64,000 nt of DNA, from the NCBI RefSeq assembly GCF_000739895.2, contig NZ_BBJS01000014.1, forward strand, positions 310,001 through 374,000, in the 5' to 3' direction. Source of the DNA: Sphingomonas paucimobilis NBRC 13935 (GTDB lineage: Bacteria > Pseudomonadota > Alphaproteobacteria > Sphingomonadales > Sphingomonadaceae). Positions 11,466 to 20,507 of this stretch are shown one piece after another. A program made the translations under genes and the position numbers. The notes under the pieces are model-generated. The model made no database searches, was not told the DNA's origin, and saw only the letters and a program-made list of their open reading frames with translations. Position 1 is the first letter of the stretch. Each line of letters starts with the position of its first letter.

Positions 11466-11762
11466 TCAGGGGTGTTCCATCGCATCGGCCCGGAGGGCGG
11501 GACGGCGCCACCAAAGATACCAGATCAGCGTGAAAGCCAGCGCGTCGCCGACGAACCGCCCGACCGGATGACCGGCCATGTCCGCCACGTCTTCGAAGCG
11601 CCCCAGTGTGAGGCCCAGGACGAACAGAAAGGCAGGCAGCCGGGGTGCGTCGACGTCGAAGACGCGCTCGAGCAGCCATCGGACCACGATACAGGCGATG
11701 ACGACGTTCATCAGGCCATTGGCCAGGCCAACGAACAGGTCGGTGACCAGTGTGACGTTCAT
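11466..11762 (-). CDS. Small membrane protein of unknown function
   Basis: 98 residues with two or three hydrophobic segments: about 8-30 ([18 protein letters not shown]), 42-53 ([12 protein letters not shown]) and 73-85 ([12 protein letters not shown]). It ends in a short basic/acidic tail. The ATG overlaps the stop of the PhyH gene (ATGA) and has GGGGGAG just upstream, so it is co-translated with that gene. It is last of the M24 peptidase / PhyH / membrane protein set. No motif indicates a function. Confidence 0.66.
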   Translation of the reverse strand: MNVTLVTDLFVGLANGLMNVVIACIVVRWLLERVFDVDAPRLPAFLFVLGLTLGRFEDVADMAGHPVGRFVGDALAFTLIWYLWWRRPALRADAMEHP

Positions 11763-12439
11763 GATGTTCTCCCCCGCCCGTCCGTGCCCCAGCGCAGACC
11801 ACCGGGCAAGTCATCCGCCGACAAGTCAATCTGCAAGACCCGCCGATGCCGCCCCGGCCGCGCCCGTGCCGAACCGTGAAGGATCAGCGTGCGATAGAGC
11901 CAGACCGATCCCGCCTCCGCGAGGCACATCGCCTCACCATATTGTTCGATCACGTCAGCGATCCGCGCTTCGGCGATCAGACCCAGCCGGTGCGATCCCG
12001 GCGCGACCATGAGCGGCGCATTGTCGATATCGACCGCATCGAGGTGGAAACGCACCGTCAGCATCCGTGCCAGCAGCGAGACCAGTGGCGCGACATGGAC
12101 GCGACCCTGCTTCACCGTCCATGGCCCGAAACCCTCAGCCTCGCACCGCTCCGCCACTTCAATGGTACGATCCTGGTGCCAGCCCAGTGCCCAGTTCGCG
12201 CCATCCTGCTTGTCGAACAGAATGGCCCGAACAAGCCGCATATCTTCGCCCAATAGGGCCGCCGTCGCCGTACGGAGACGCCTTACCCCCGCCAGATCGC
12301 CCGCGCGAGCCGAATCGATCCGCTGCCCCGGGCATCCGCTCGGCCAATTCACGAAAAGTGCCGCCAATTCGGCGCGCTCCTCGTCATCGAGGCGCGAGGG
12401 CCAAAGCGCGCAGCCCCGTTCGTCCAGTTCGGCTATCAT
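11759..12439 (-). CDS. Phytanoyl-CoA dioxygenase (PhyH) family protein
   Basis: 226 residues with the double-stranded beta-helix Fe(II)/2-oxoglutarate motif: H88-x-D90 in LGWHQDRTI, the distal His at about 188 in [16 protein letters not shown], and a basic residue (about 197-200) positioned to bind 2-oxoglutarate. APGSHRLGL is also typical of the family. It should hydroxylate a small molecule, but the substrate is unknown. It overlaps its upstream peptidase gene and downstream membrane gene by 4 bp each, so all three are probably one operon. Confidence 0.84.
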   Translation of the reverse strand: MIAELDERGCALWPSRLDDEERAELAALFVNWPSGCPGQRIDSARAGDLAGVRRLRTATAALLGEDMRLVRAILFDKQDGANWALGWHQDRTIEVAERCEAEGFGPWTVKQGRVHVAPLVSLLARMLTVRFHLDAVDIDNAPLMVAPGSHRLGLIAEARIADVIEQYGEAMCLAEAGSVWLYRTLILHGSARARPGRHRRVLQIDLSADDLPGGLRWGTDGRGRTS

Positions 12440-13692
12440 CCGATCGGCGCGTCGATCGACGTCGGCGGCTTGGAAAACCAGACCGGCCCACTGTCAGCCA
12501 TATGGAAGCAATCCTCCAACCGGATGCCGAACTTCCCCGGCAGGTACAGCCCCGGCTCGTTGGAGAAGCACATGCCGGGCGCGAGTGGCATCGCCTCGCC
12601 GCGTACCAGATTGACCGGCTCGTGCCCGTCCATGCCGATGCCGTGGCCGGTCCGGTGGGAAAGGCCCGGCAGGCGATAGTCTGGGCCATAGCCTTCTCGT
12701 TCGTAGAAGCGCCGCACCGCATCATCGATGCTACCCGCCGGCGCCCCGATCCGCGCCGCCGCGCGCGCGACCTGCTGCCCCTTCGCCACCGTGTCCCAGA
12801 CCTTGCGCTGCTCCGTCGTCGCGCGGCCATGGACCCAGCTTCGCGAAACGTCGGACTGATAGCCCTGCACCGTGCAGCCGCAGTCCATCAGCACGACCTG
12901 GCCGTCCGCCACCCGGTGGACCTGCTTGCTACCGTGCGGATAGGCCGAGGCTTCGCCGATCAGCGCCATGCTGAATTCGGGATTGCCGCCCAGCTTGCGG
13001 GTCGCAGCGCTCATCAGTGCCCCGATGTCCGCACCGGTCATTCCCGCCTCGACCCTGGGGTGGAGCCAGCGATAGGCCGCCATGGTCACATCGGTCGCGA
13101 CCTGCATGAGCGCGATCTCGGCGCGGGTCTTCACCATCCGGCACCCGCGCACCACCGGGTTGGCCGAGACGAGGCGGGTGCCCGGCAGCGCCTTTTGCAG
13201 CCCGTCAAAGGCGAAGAACCGCGCCGTCTCCTCGATGCCGATCGGCCGGCTCGCCAGTTTGCGATCGCGCAAGTAACCCGCGACGACGGCCAGCGGGTTC
13301 TGATCCTCCTGCCACACCCGCACCTCGGCGGGGATGGCCAGCGTTTCGCGGACCGAGGGCTCCTCGAAAAAAGGCGTGACGATACATGGCTCGCCCTCGA
13401 CCGGCAGGATCGCGGCGGTCAGCCGCTCGCTGCGTCCCCAACGGACGCCGGTGAAATAGATCATGGTCGATCCCGGCTCGATCAGGATCGCGCCGATGCC
13501 GTTCGCCTTCATCAGCGCTTGCGCCCGCGACAGCCGCCGGGCGCGTTCGGCCGCGTCGATCGGAACCGCCCCGGTGGTGATATCGCGCAGGTCCGCCAGA
13601 TCGGGCTCGGCCGCACGCAACAGGCCCGGCCGGACGAGAAGCGGCAGGGCGGCGGCCGCGATCATCGCGCGGCGGGACATCAGGGTCTGCAT
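12436..13692 (-). CDS. M24 family metallopeptidase (Xaa-Pro aminopeptidase-like), exported
   Basis: 418 residues. The N-terminus MSRRAMIAAAALPLLV with Arg-Arg before a hydrophobic stretch resembles a Tat signal, so the enzyme probably acts in the periplasm. A creatinase-like N-domain precedes the pita-bread domain. All five dinuclear-metal ligands are visible: D270 and D281 (LMDCGCTVQGYQSDVSRSW), H350 (RTGHGIGMDG), E379 (FSNEPGLY) and E393 (RLEDC). It should remove N-terminal residues before Pro from peptides. First gene of the overlapping set; divergent from the symporter at 13769. The ribosome site is poor and ATG at 13680 (Met5) is an alternative start. Confidence 0.9.
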   Translation of the reverse strand: MQTLMSRRAMIAAAALPLLVRPGLLRAAEPDLADLRDITTGAVPIDAAERARRLSRAQALMKANGIGAILIEPGSTMIYFTGVRWGRSERLTAAILPVEGEPCIVTPFFEEPSVRETLAIPAEVRVWQEDQNPLAVVAGYLRDRKLASRPIGIEETARFFAFDGLQKALPGTRLVSANPVVRGCRMVKTRAEIALMQVATDVTMAAYRWLHPRVEAGMTGADIGALMSAATRKLGGNPEFSMALIGEASAYPHGSKQVHRVADGQVVLMDCGCTVQGYQSDVSRSWVHGRATTEQRKVWDTVAKGQQVARAAARIGAPAGSIDDAVRRFYEREGYGPDYRLPGLSHRTGHGIGMDGHEPVNLVRGEAMPLAPGMCFSNEPGLYLPGKFGIRLEDCFHMADSGPVWFSKPPTSIDAPIG

Positions 13693-13768
13693 GACCGCGA
13701 TGATAGAATTCTTGACCTGAGCGCCGCAATGCCCTTGGCTCGCGCGCGAAATCTATATTGGGGTATGC

Positions 13769-15100
13769 ATGGCCAAGCGGCTGACCTTGTACATCTTCAT
13801 CGGGCTGGTGCTCGGCCTGATCGTGGGCCTGGCGCTCAACCTGTCGCTCGACGACGGGAGCGCGACCGCGACCGAGCAGCTGAAGACCATCGCCGGCTAT
13901 TTCGCGATCGTCACCGGGCTGTTCCTGCGGCTGATCAAGATGATCATCGCCCCCCTGGTCTTCGCCACTTTAGTGTCCGGCGTCGCGCAGATGGGCGATA
14001 CCAAGGCGCTGGGCCGGATCGGCGTGCGCTCGCTCGCCTGGTTCCTCTCGGCGAGCCTCGTCTCGCTCAGCCTGGGCATGATCCTGGTCAACCTGCTCCA
14101 GCCGGGCGTCGGCATCAACCTGCCACTGCCCGCCGTCACCGCCGATAGCGGCGTGGTGAAGGCCGGGTTCGACCTGCAGAAATTCGTCACCCACCTCGTC
14201 CCCGCTTCGCTGATCGAGGCGATGGCGACCAACGAGGTGTTGCAGATCGTCATCGGTTCGCTGTTCCTCGGCGTCGCGATCACGGCGGTGGGTGAGCTCG
14301 CCGCGCCGCTGGTCCGCGCGGTCGATGCGCTGGTCGCGGTGATGCTTCAGGTTACCGACTATGTCATGCGCGTCGCGCCGATCGCGGTGTTCGCCGCCGT
14401 CGCCGGCACGCTGGCCGAGCGGGGGCCGAGCGTCATCGGCAAGCTCGCCTATTTCATGGGCAGCTTCTATCTCGGGCTGTTCCTGCTCTGGCTGGTCCTG
14501 ATCGGTATCGCCACGCTGTTCATCGGCGGGCGCATCCGCGAGTTGCTGGCGCATATCCGCGCGCCGCTAATCCTCGCTTTTTCGACCGCCTCGTCCGAAG
14601 CCGCCTATCCCCGCATCCTGGAGGGGCTGGACCGATTCGGCGTGCCGCCGCGCATCGCCAGCTTCGTGTTGCCGCTGGGCTATTCGTTCAATCTCGACGG
14701 CTCGATGATGTACATGACCTTCGCGGCGCTGTTCATCGCCCAGGCCTATGGCATCGACCTGTCGATCGGGCAGCAGATCACGATGCTGCTGGTGCTGATG
14801 GTCACGTCGAAGGGGATTGCGGGCGTGCCGCGCGCCTCGCTCGTCGTGATCGCGGCGACGATGCCGCTGTTCCATATCCCCGAGGCGGGGCTGCTCCTGA
14901 TTCTGGCGGTGGATCATTTCCTCGACATGGGCCGTTCGGCGACCAACGTTATCGGCAATGCGGTGGCGAGTGCGCTCATCGCCAAATGGGAGGGGCCGTT
15001 CGATCCGCCCGAGCCGGTGGATGTGCCCTCGCTCAAGGCACCATCCGGCACCCCCACAGAACCCGCCCCCGACAGCTTCCGTCAGATCGGCGGCCACTAA
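13769..15100 (+). CDS. Dicarboxylate/amino acid:cation symporter (DAACS family)
   Basis: 443 residues. Takes up C4-dicarboxylates or acidic amino acids with Na+ or H+. About eight hydrophobic helices carry the family signatures: the serine-rich hairpin AFSTASSEAAYPRILEG, LPLGYSFNLDGSMMYMTFAA in TM7, and VDHFLDMGRSATNVIGNAVA in TM8. The Asp/Arg/Asn residues there form the substrate and cation sites in GltPh-type proteins. Length is normal for the family. Substrate choice (DctA-like or GltP-like) cannot be settled from motifs. A CCCCGGT/ACCGGGG hairpin follows the stop at 15108-15125. Confidence 0.92.
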   Translation: MAKRLTLYIFIGLVLGLIVGLALNLSLDDGSATATEQLKTIAGYFAIVTGLFLRLIKMIIAPLVFATLVSGVAQMGDTKALGRIGVRSLAWFLSASLVSLSLGMILVNLLQPGVGINLPLPAVTADSGVVKAGFDLQKFVTHLVPASLIEAMATNEVLQIVIGSLFLGVAITAVGELAAPLVRAVDALVAVMLQVTDYVMRVAPIAVFAAVAGTLAERGPSVIGKLAYFMGSFYLGLFLLWLVLIGIATLFIGGRIRELLAHIRAPLILAFSTASSEAAYPRILEGLDRFGVPPRIASFVLPLGYSFNLDGSMMYMTFAALFIAQAYGIDLSIGQQITMLLVLMVTSKGIAGVPRASLVVIAATMPLFHIPEAGLLLILAVDHFLDMGRSATNVIGNAVASALIAKWEGPFDPPEPVDVPSLKAPSGTPTEPAPDSFRQIGGH

Positions 15101-15107
15101 GCGCCGG

Positions 15108-15125
15108 CCCCGGTGTCGACCGGGG
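15108..15125. terminator. Hairpin between convergent symporter and GST genes
   Basis: Perfect 7-bp stem CCCCGGT / ACCGGGG with loop GTCG in the 46-bp gap between two convergent stops. There is no T-run on either side. It may act as a weak bidirectional terminator. Confidence 0.4.
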
Positions 15126-15146
15126 TCGGACCATCACGCTCTTTGG

Positions 15147-15773
15147 TCAGGCATAGGCATAGGGCCCACCCTTGGCCAACGCCGCCTGATAAGCGGGCCG
15201 GGCATGGATGCGCTCAAGCCAGGCGATAGTGGCGGGCCGCCGCTCATCGAGGCCGGCCCGGGCGCGAGCGGCCTCCAACGGAAAGCTCATGATGATGTCC
15301 GCTGCCGTCATCTGGTCGCCCGCAAACCAGGGTGAGCGGGCGAGCTCGCTTTCGACATAATCAAGATGCCGGTCGACCATCGGCTGAAACCGCTTGATCG
15401 CCGCCTTGCCGAACAGCGGAATGCGGCTGAGCACCAGCAGGACGAAGAGCGGGGGCATCAGCGAGCCTTCGGCATAATGCAGCCAGAAGCGCCAGCGCTG
15501 CATCGCCTCGCGGTGGGCGGGGGGCCCGAGGCGGCCATCGCCTTTGCCGACCAGATATTCGATGATCGCGCCCGTCTCGGCCACGACCAGCCCGTCATCC
15601 TCGATCACCGGCGATTTGCCGAGCGGATGCACGTTGCGCAATTCGTGCGGCGCCAACATCGTCTTGGGATCGCGCTTATAGTGGCGGACCTCATAGGGCA
15701 GGCCGAGTTCCTCCAGCATCCACAGGATACGCTGCGACCGGCTATTTTCGAGATGATGGACGATGATCGTCAT
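15147..15773 (-). CDS. Glutathione S-transferase family protein
   Basis: 208 residues. The thioredoxin-fold N-domain has SRSQRILWMLEELGLPYEV and the glutathione-binding turn GKSPVIEDDGLVVAETGAI (cis-Pro, then Glu-Thr). An all-helical C-domain from about residue 85 contains WFAGDQMTAADIIMSFPLE, the conserved N-capping box region. Expected to conjugate or reduce electrophiles with glutathione in the cytoplasm. The active Ser is likely one of the Ser residues near position 11-13. Stand-alone gene; converges with the symporter gene. Confidence 0.9.
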   Translation of the reverse strand: MTIIVHHLENSRSQRILWMLEELGLPYEVRHYKRDPKTMLAPHELRNVHPLGKSPVIEDDGLVVAETGAIIEYLVGKGDGRLGPPAHREAMQRWRFWLHYAEGSLMPPLFVLLVLSRIPLFGKAAIKRFQPMVDRHLDYVESELARSPWFAGDQMTAADIIMSFPLEAARARAGLDERRPATIAWLERIHARPAYQAALAKGGPYAYA

Positions 15774-15985
15774 GCCTGTTCCCCATATGCGGCCGCGATA
15801 ACGCGCGAGCTAAGAGACCGGGCCCATGGACGGCGGAAGCTCGATGCGTGGATCGATCCGAAAAATGCGTTTGCGGGGCAGCTTCGCATTCGCTTTTTGA
15901 ACGAAGGGGAATGCCGCCATGCTACGCATGGCCCCCCTCCCAAGCAAAGCCTCGAAGAGGAATGGGTTCGCCGTTCGCCCTTCGC

Positions 15986-16825
15986 TCAGGCGGCCGCCGA
16001 AGCGCGCCAGATCCAGGCACTGGCCGGGAGGATCACCCTATCGTCGTTCCGATAGGCCAAGAGTATCTCGCGCAGGGCCGAGGTGATCCGGACGCGCTCC
16101 TCCGGTTCCGCAGCGGCCATGGCACGCGCGGCGGGGCCGATACGCGACAGGAAGGACAGCGCGTCCTCAACCGGATCGTTACCCTGCCCCGCGACATAGT
16201 CGAAGGAAACACGGGCTGCGCCTTCGGGACGCCATCCCGCCTGTTCGAGCCAATCGGAAACCTGATCGCTATCGGCAAAGGCGAAAGGCCCCGGCTCATA
16301 TCCTTCGACAGGTTCGGGCGTGACGCCGATCGCCTCGTCCGCCGCCGTCGCAAAAGCATTTCGCGACCGGTCGTCGAAACAGGAAAAGACGAGGGCAGCG
16401 CCATCCTTTGCCGCCCTGCGCAATCCCGCGAAGGCCGCCACCGGATCGGCGAAGAACATGACGCCGTGGCGAGAGCAGAACAGATCGAACAGCCCTTCCC
16501 GCTCGGCCACCGCAATGGCGTCCCCGCAGACGAAACGCGGAGCATCCGGTGAAGCCTGTTCGGCCCGACGGCGTGCTAGGGCGACCAACTCCGGCGACAG
16601 GTCGACGCCAGTCACATCGAGCCCGGGCCGCGCCGCGTGAATTGCCAGGCTGGTCGACCCGGCACCGCTGCCGATATCCAGCGCTCGCCCCCGATTTGGC
16701 GCGACGCCGGCGATCGCCTTGTCGAGATGTCGCGCGAGATCGGCAAAGCTGCGCTCCGTCCGCTGCCATTCGGCCGCCCAGACATCGCCGACACGGCCTT
16801 GCCAATCCTGTCCGCTGGTCATCAC
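15986..16825 (-). CDS. Class I SAM-dependent methyltransferase
   Basis: 279 residues. Motif I is ALDIGSGAGSTSLAI (about 48-62), followed by DVTGVDLSPELV (acidic loop), FVCGDAIAV and LFCSRHGVMFFADPVAAF. These place it in the UbiE/COQ5-like class I fold. The substrate cannot be read from the sequence. It lies alone between the GST gene (212-bp spacer, nothing recognised in it) and recA, whose terminator lies just upstream at about 16857-16887. Confidence 0.85.
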   Translation of the reverse strand: MMTSGQDWQGRVGDVWAAEWQRTERSFADLARHLDKAIAGVAPNRGRALDIGSGAGSTSLAIHAARPGLDVTGVDLSPELVALARRRAEQASPDAPRFVCGDAIAVAEREGLFDLFCSRHGVMFFADPVAAFAGLRRAAKDGAALVFSCFDDRSRNAFATAADEAIGVTPEPVEGYEPGPFAFADSDQVSDWLEQAGWRPEGAARVSFDYVAGQGNDPVEDALSFLSRIGPAARAMAAAEPEERVRITSALREILLAYRNDDRVILPASAWIWRASAAA

Positions 16826-16856
16826 CCTATCCTTTACGACCCATTGCGATCGCCCA

Positions 16857-16887
16857 AAGAAAACGGCCCGCCGTCACCGGCGGGCCG
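16857..16887 (-). terminator. recA: Intrinsic terminator of recA
   Basis: On the minus strand, a perfect 10-bp stem CGGCCCGCCG / CGGCGGGCCG with loop GTGA is followed by TTTTCTTT, 9 bp after the recA stop. Confidence 0.85.
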
Positions 16888-16895
16888 CATGTCGC

Positions 16896-17969
16896 TTAGA
16901 TATCGTCCTCGGCATCGGGGCCGGTCATCATCTCCTCGGCCACCTGTTCGGTGCGCTGACGGATCGCCCGTTCCAGACGGTCGGCCATGTCCGGGTTCTC
17001 GCGCAGATAGTTCTTGGCATTCTCACGCCCCTGCCCGATCCGCACCGAGTCGTAGGAGAACCAGCTACCCGATTTCTCGACCAGTCCGGCCTTGACGCCC
17101 AAGTCGAGGATCTCGCCGATCTTCGAGATGCCTTCGCCGTACATGATGTCGAATTCGACCTGCTTGAACGGCGGCGCGACCTTGTTCTTCACCACCTTCA
17201 CACGCGTGGTGTTGCCGGTGATGTCCTCACGGTCCTTGATCTGGCCGGTACGACGGATGTCGAGCCGGACCGAGGCATAGAATTTCAGCGCATTGCCGCC
17301 CGTCGTTGTCTCCGGATTGCCGTACATCACGCCGATCTTCATGCGCAGCTGGTTGATGAAGATCACCATGCAGCGCGAGCGGCTGATGGAGCCGGTCAGC
17401 TTGCGGAGCGACTGGGACATCAGGCGAGCCTGAAGGCCGACATGGCTGTCGCCCATCTCGCCCTCGATTTCGGCGCGCGGCACGAGTGCGGCGACCGAGT
17501 CGACCACCAGCACGTCGATCGCATTCGAGCGGACCAGCGTGTCGGTGATTTCCAGCGCCTGTTCACCGGTGTCCGGCTGCGACACGATCAGTTCGTCGAT
17601 GTTGACGCCCAGCTTCTTGGCATAGACGGGATCGAGCGCGTGTTCGGCGTCGACGAAGGCGGCGGTGCCACCCATCTTCTGCGCCTCGGCGATGACGTGC
17701 AGCGCCAGCGTCGTCTTACCCGACGATTCGGGGCCATAGACCTCGATCACGCGGCCGCGCGGCAAGCCGCCGACGCCGAGCGCGATGTCGAGTCCGAGCG
17801 AGCCGGTCGAGATCGCCTCGACCTGCATCGTCTCCTTCTGCCCCAGCTTCATCGCCGAGCCCTTGCCGAATGCCCGGTCGATCTGGGCGAGCGCGGCGTC
17901 CAGTGCCTTTTGCCGGTCTGCGTTTGCGGTTGCCATGCCTGTTTCGATCACTTTCAGATTGGCGGCCAT
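16896..17969 (-). CDS. recA: Recombinase A
   Basis: 357 residues. Forms filaments on single-stranded DNA, promotes homologous pairing and activates LexA self-cleavage. Walker A is GPESSGKTT (about 79-87), with the core [18 protein letters not shown] before it and the DNA-binding loops around [14 protein letters not shown] and [20 protein letters not shown]. The C-terminus is acidic, as usual. Start ATG 17969 has GAGGGAAG about 6 nt upstream. The promoter at 18020-18048 overlaps a LexA box, so it is SOS-regulated. Strong terminator after the stop. Confidence 0.98.
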   Translation of the reverse strand: MAANLKVIETGMATANADRQKALDAALAQIDRAFGKGSAMKLGQKETMQVEAISTGSLGLDIALGVGGLPRGRVIEVYGPESSGKTTLALHVIAEAQKMGGTAAFVDAEHALDPVYAKKLGVNIDELIVSQPDTGEQALEITDTLVRSNAIDVLVVDSVAALVPRAEIEGEMGDSHVGLQARLMSQSLRKLTGSISRSRCMVIFINQLRMKIGVMYGNPETTTGGNALKFYASVRLDIRRTGQIKDREDITGNTTRVKVVKNKVAPPFKQVEFDIMYGEGISKIGEILDLGVKAGLVEKSGSWFSYDSVRIGQGRENAKNYLRENPDMADRLERAIRQRTEQVAEEMMTGPDAEDDI

Positions 17970-18019
17970 CAGATGCTTCCCTCGCTAGACCAACCTTATG
18001 GTCCATTCAACGCATCTGC

Positions 18020-18048
18020 AATGTATGCACTTTGTTCCGCGAGAACAA
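18020..18048 (-). promoter_or_regulatory. recA: recA promoter (-35 and -10)
   Basis: On the minus strand TTGTTC (18043-18048) and TACATT (18020-18025) are separated by 17 bp, about 50 bp before the recA start codon. The -35 hexamer is part of the LexA box, so LexA binding would block RNA polymerase. An inverted repeat TTGTTC-N5-GAACAA (18032-18048) also covers it. Confidence 0.72.
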
Positions 18049-18057
18049 GATGGGAAC
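18043..18057 (-). promoter_or_regulatory. LexA (SOS) box of recA
   Basis: GTTC-CCATCTT-GTTC on the minus strand, an exact match to the alphaproteobacterial LexA consensus GTTC-N7-GTTC. It lies directly upstream of and overlaps the recA -35 element, 6 bp beyond the end of ispE. Confidence 0.88.
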
Positions 18058-18062
18058 AAAAA

Positions 18063-18899
18063 TCAGCTCAAAAAAGTCGGCAACCCCCACCAGCCTTGCG
18101 TCATGGCGGCCCGGGCCGCCGCATCGCGCGCCTCGACAGATTCGAAGACCGCGAAACAGGTCGCTCCCGATCCCGACATGCGCGACAACACGACCCCCGG
18201 CGCTTGGGCGAGAAGCGCCAGAACCGTGTCGATCGCCGGGGCGAGCGCACGCGCGGGCGGCTCGAGATCGTTGCGCCCCGCCGCCGCCATCGCCCAGACA
18301 TCGCCTTCGCCCAAGCCCCCGCGATCCACGCCGTCCCAGCGGGCGAAGACCGCCGCCGTCGATACGCCGACGCCGGGGTTGACCAGCAATACCGGCCGAT
18401 CGCCGAGCGAGGCCAGCGGCTGCAACGCATCGCCCTTCCCCTGTCCCAGTGCGATGCGGCCGAGCAGGCAGGCCGGCACATCGGCCCCCAATTCGCCGGC
18501 CAGCGCGAACAGTTCCGGATGATCCACGGCCACGCCATGCAGCTTCGCCAGCGCACGCAAGGTCGCCGCCGCATCGGCCGAGCCTCCGCCGATCCCCGAG
18601 GCGACCGGCAGATGCTTGTCGAGCGTGATGGCATGGTCGCCCTCGACGCCGAACCGCGCGACGAAACCGCGCGCGGCCCGCATCACCAGATTGTCGTCCT
18701 GCACCTCGCCGGCCAAAATCTTGGCGAACGGTCCGGTCAACGTCAGACTGGTCGCGCCCGCGCGCTCCACCGTCACGACATCGCCGTCGCGGCAAAAGGC
18801 GAACAGCGTTTCCAACTCGTGATAACCGTCATCCCGGCGGCGACGGACATGGAGCGCCAGATTGATCTTGGCGGGCGCGGGCTCGACGATAACGGTCAT
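18063..18899 (-). CDS. ispE: 4-diphosphocytidyl-2-C-methyl-D-erythritol kinase
   Basis: 278 residues. GHMP kinase that phosphorylates CDP-methylerythritol in the MEP pathway to isopentenyl diphosphate. The N-terminus has EPAPAKINLALHV and DGYHELETLF. The ATP-binding motif is LPVASGIGGGSADAAA, and a late motif VVLSRMSGSGATCFAVF matches GHMP motif 3. Normal length. It ends only 6 bp before the recA LexA box, so recA has its own promoter. The TPR gene lies 41 bp upstream on the same strand and may be co-transcribed. Confidence 0.95.
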   Translation of the reverse strand: MTVIVEPAPAKINLALHVRRRRDDGYHELETLFAFCRDGDVVTVERAGATSLTLTGPFAKILAGEVQDDNLVMRAARGFVARFGVEGDHAITLDKHLPVASGIGGGSADAAATLRALAKLHGVAVDHPELFALAGELGADVPACLLGRIALGQGKGDALQPLASLGDRPVLLVNPGVGVSTAAVFARWDGVDRGGLGEGDVWAMAAAGRNDLEPPARALAPAIDTVLALLAQAPGVVLSRMSGSGATCFAVFESVEARDAAARAAMTQGWWGLPTFLS

Positions 18900-18940
18900 C
18901 GCCTGCCCATGCGATGTCGGACACGCCGCGACAAGCGGGA

Positions 18941-20482
18941 TCAGCGTGCGATCTTGGCGGCCAGGTCGGCCTGCTCACGCTCCTCCGCCGTCAGCGCCGC
19001 CGCGCGCCAAGCATAGCGCGCCTCATAATGCCGGCCGAGCGACCAATAGATATCGCCGAGATGGTCGTTGATCTCGCTATTGGCGGGTTCCGCCATCGCC
19101 GCCTGCTCGACGAGCGGAAGGGCGCGGCGCACCTGCCCCGCCTTGAAATAGCCCCAACCCAGCGAATCGGTGATGGAAGCATCCTCGGGCGCCAGCTTGC
19201 TCGCCCGTTCCAGCAGGGCCAGCGAAGCCGCCACATCCTGCCCCCGCTCGATCCGGGCATAACCCAGATAGTTGAGCGCCAGCGGCTCGTCCGGGCCGAG
19301 TGCCACCGCCTTGGCGAGCGCCGCATCCGCCTCGTCCTTGCGCCCCGCCTGGTCCAGGGCACCGCCATATTGCAGCCATGCCGCCCAGGGGAGTGCCGGA
19401 TCGGATTGCGTTACCCGTTGATACCAAGGCGCCGCATCGGCCGGGCGCTTGGCGGCGATCAGTTGGTCGGCATAGACCTGCCAGTCCTCGACGGTCGATT
19501 GCTTGGCGGTCGCCAGCCCTTGCGCGAGCATCAGCGCCTCGCCCTGCCGGTCCGCCTCTGCCAACAGGCCGATACGGACGATCGCGGCGCGATGGGCAAA
19601 GGCGCCGCGCGGATCGATCCCCTCCAAGGCGGCGATGGCCGCCGTCCATGCTTCGTCCTTGGACAAGGCTTCCGCCAGCACCAGTCGGGCACGGTCGTTG
19701 CGCGGATCGGCGATCAGCGCGGTGCGGGTCAGCGCGATCACCAGCGGGCGCGGCCCTTCGCTCACCAATTCTCCCGCGACCCGCAGCAACAGGCGAGACA
19801 CGCCGAAGCCCAGACTGGGCTTGGCACCGAGCGTCTTGCGGGAGGCGGATACCAAAGGATCGGTCAGCAGCGCCCGCGCGGTCGCCTCGTCCCCGCGCCC
19901 CGCGATCAGGGCTGCGGCGGCGATGCGGGTATCGGCGGGCGGGCGCGTCGCCTCCACCAACAGCCGGGCAGCCTTATCATCCATCTGCCGCGCCGCGATG
20001 GCGATCAACAGCCGGGTTTCATCCGCCAGCCGGCGGGCCACCGGTTCCTTGCCAGCCATGGCCAGTGCAGGTTCGACCGGCTGGCGCCGATCCCAGGCGG
20101 CCCAGCCGCGAAGGCTGGGCGACAGGATGCGCAGCGGTCCTTCGTCCAGCCGCACCACCGCCGCATCGAAACGCTTGGCGTCCCGCTCACGCGCGGCGAT
20201 CGCAAGATCGAGCAGGGTCACGTCCATCGGCGCTACCTTCTCGGCCTCCAGCACCCGTGCCGCGCGCAGAGCCAGGGCTTCGTCGCCGCTGATCATCGCC
20301 TCGCGATAGGCGCGCACGGCGACCGCCGGATCGTCCGGCCAACCGGTCAGCGCGATCGCGAAATCATCCGCCGCCGCATGGGCCTGCCCGTCCGCCGCCG
20401 CGACGCGCGCGGCAAGATAGGCTGCGAGCGGCTCCGACGCCGCAACCGCCCGCCCGGCCCAGCCGGCGGTGATCGCCAACAT
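18941..20482 (-). CDS. Tetratricopeptide-repeat protein
   Basis: 513 residues. A short hydrophobic N-terminus (MLAITAGWAGRAVAAS) suggests export or membrane attachment. The rest is Ala-rich helices, with clear TPR units towards the C-terminus, for example around ALDQAGRKDEADAALAKAVAL, LALNYLGYARIERGQ, SITDSLGWGYFKAGQ and SEINDHLGDIYWSLGRHYEA. TPR proteins act as scaffolds, and a client is not apparent. The frame remains open a little further upstream but has no usable start before the ETF-QO stop 25 bp away. It lies between ETF-QO and ispE on the same strand. Confidence 0.85.
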   Translation of the reverse strand: MLAITAGWAGRAVAASEPLAAYLAARVAAADGQAHAAADDFAIALTGWPDDPAVAVRAYREAMISGDEALALRAARVLEAEKVAPMDVTLLDLAIAARERDAKRFDAAVVRLDEGPLRILSPSLRGWAAWDRRQPVEPALAMAGKEPVARRLADETRLLIAIAARQMDDKAARLLVEATRPPADTRIAAAALIAGRGDEATARALLTDPLVSASRKTLGAKPSLGFGVSRLLLRVAGELVSEGPRPLVIALTRTALIADPRNDRARLVLAEALSKDEAWTAAIAALEGIDPRGAFAHRAAIVRIGLLAEADRQGEALMLAQGLATAKQSTVEDWQVYADQLIAAKRPADAAPWYQRVTQSDPALPWAAWLQYGGALDQAGRKDEADAALAKAVALGPDEPLALNYLGYARIERGQDVAASLALLERASKLAPEDASITDSLGWGYFKAGQVRRALPLVEQAAMAEPANSEINDHLGDIYWSLGRHYEARYAWRAAALTAEEREQADLAAKIAR

Positions 20483-20507
20483 CAGGATCGATGGAAAAAG
20501 CGGCCGC

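Noticed and set aside
12067-14148. 693-codon plus-strand ORF through the M24 peptidase region
   Set aside because: Composition lacks hydrophobic periodicity, and it covers the M24 gene with all five metal ligands on the other strand.
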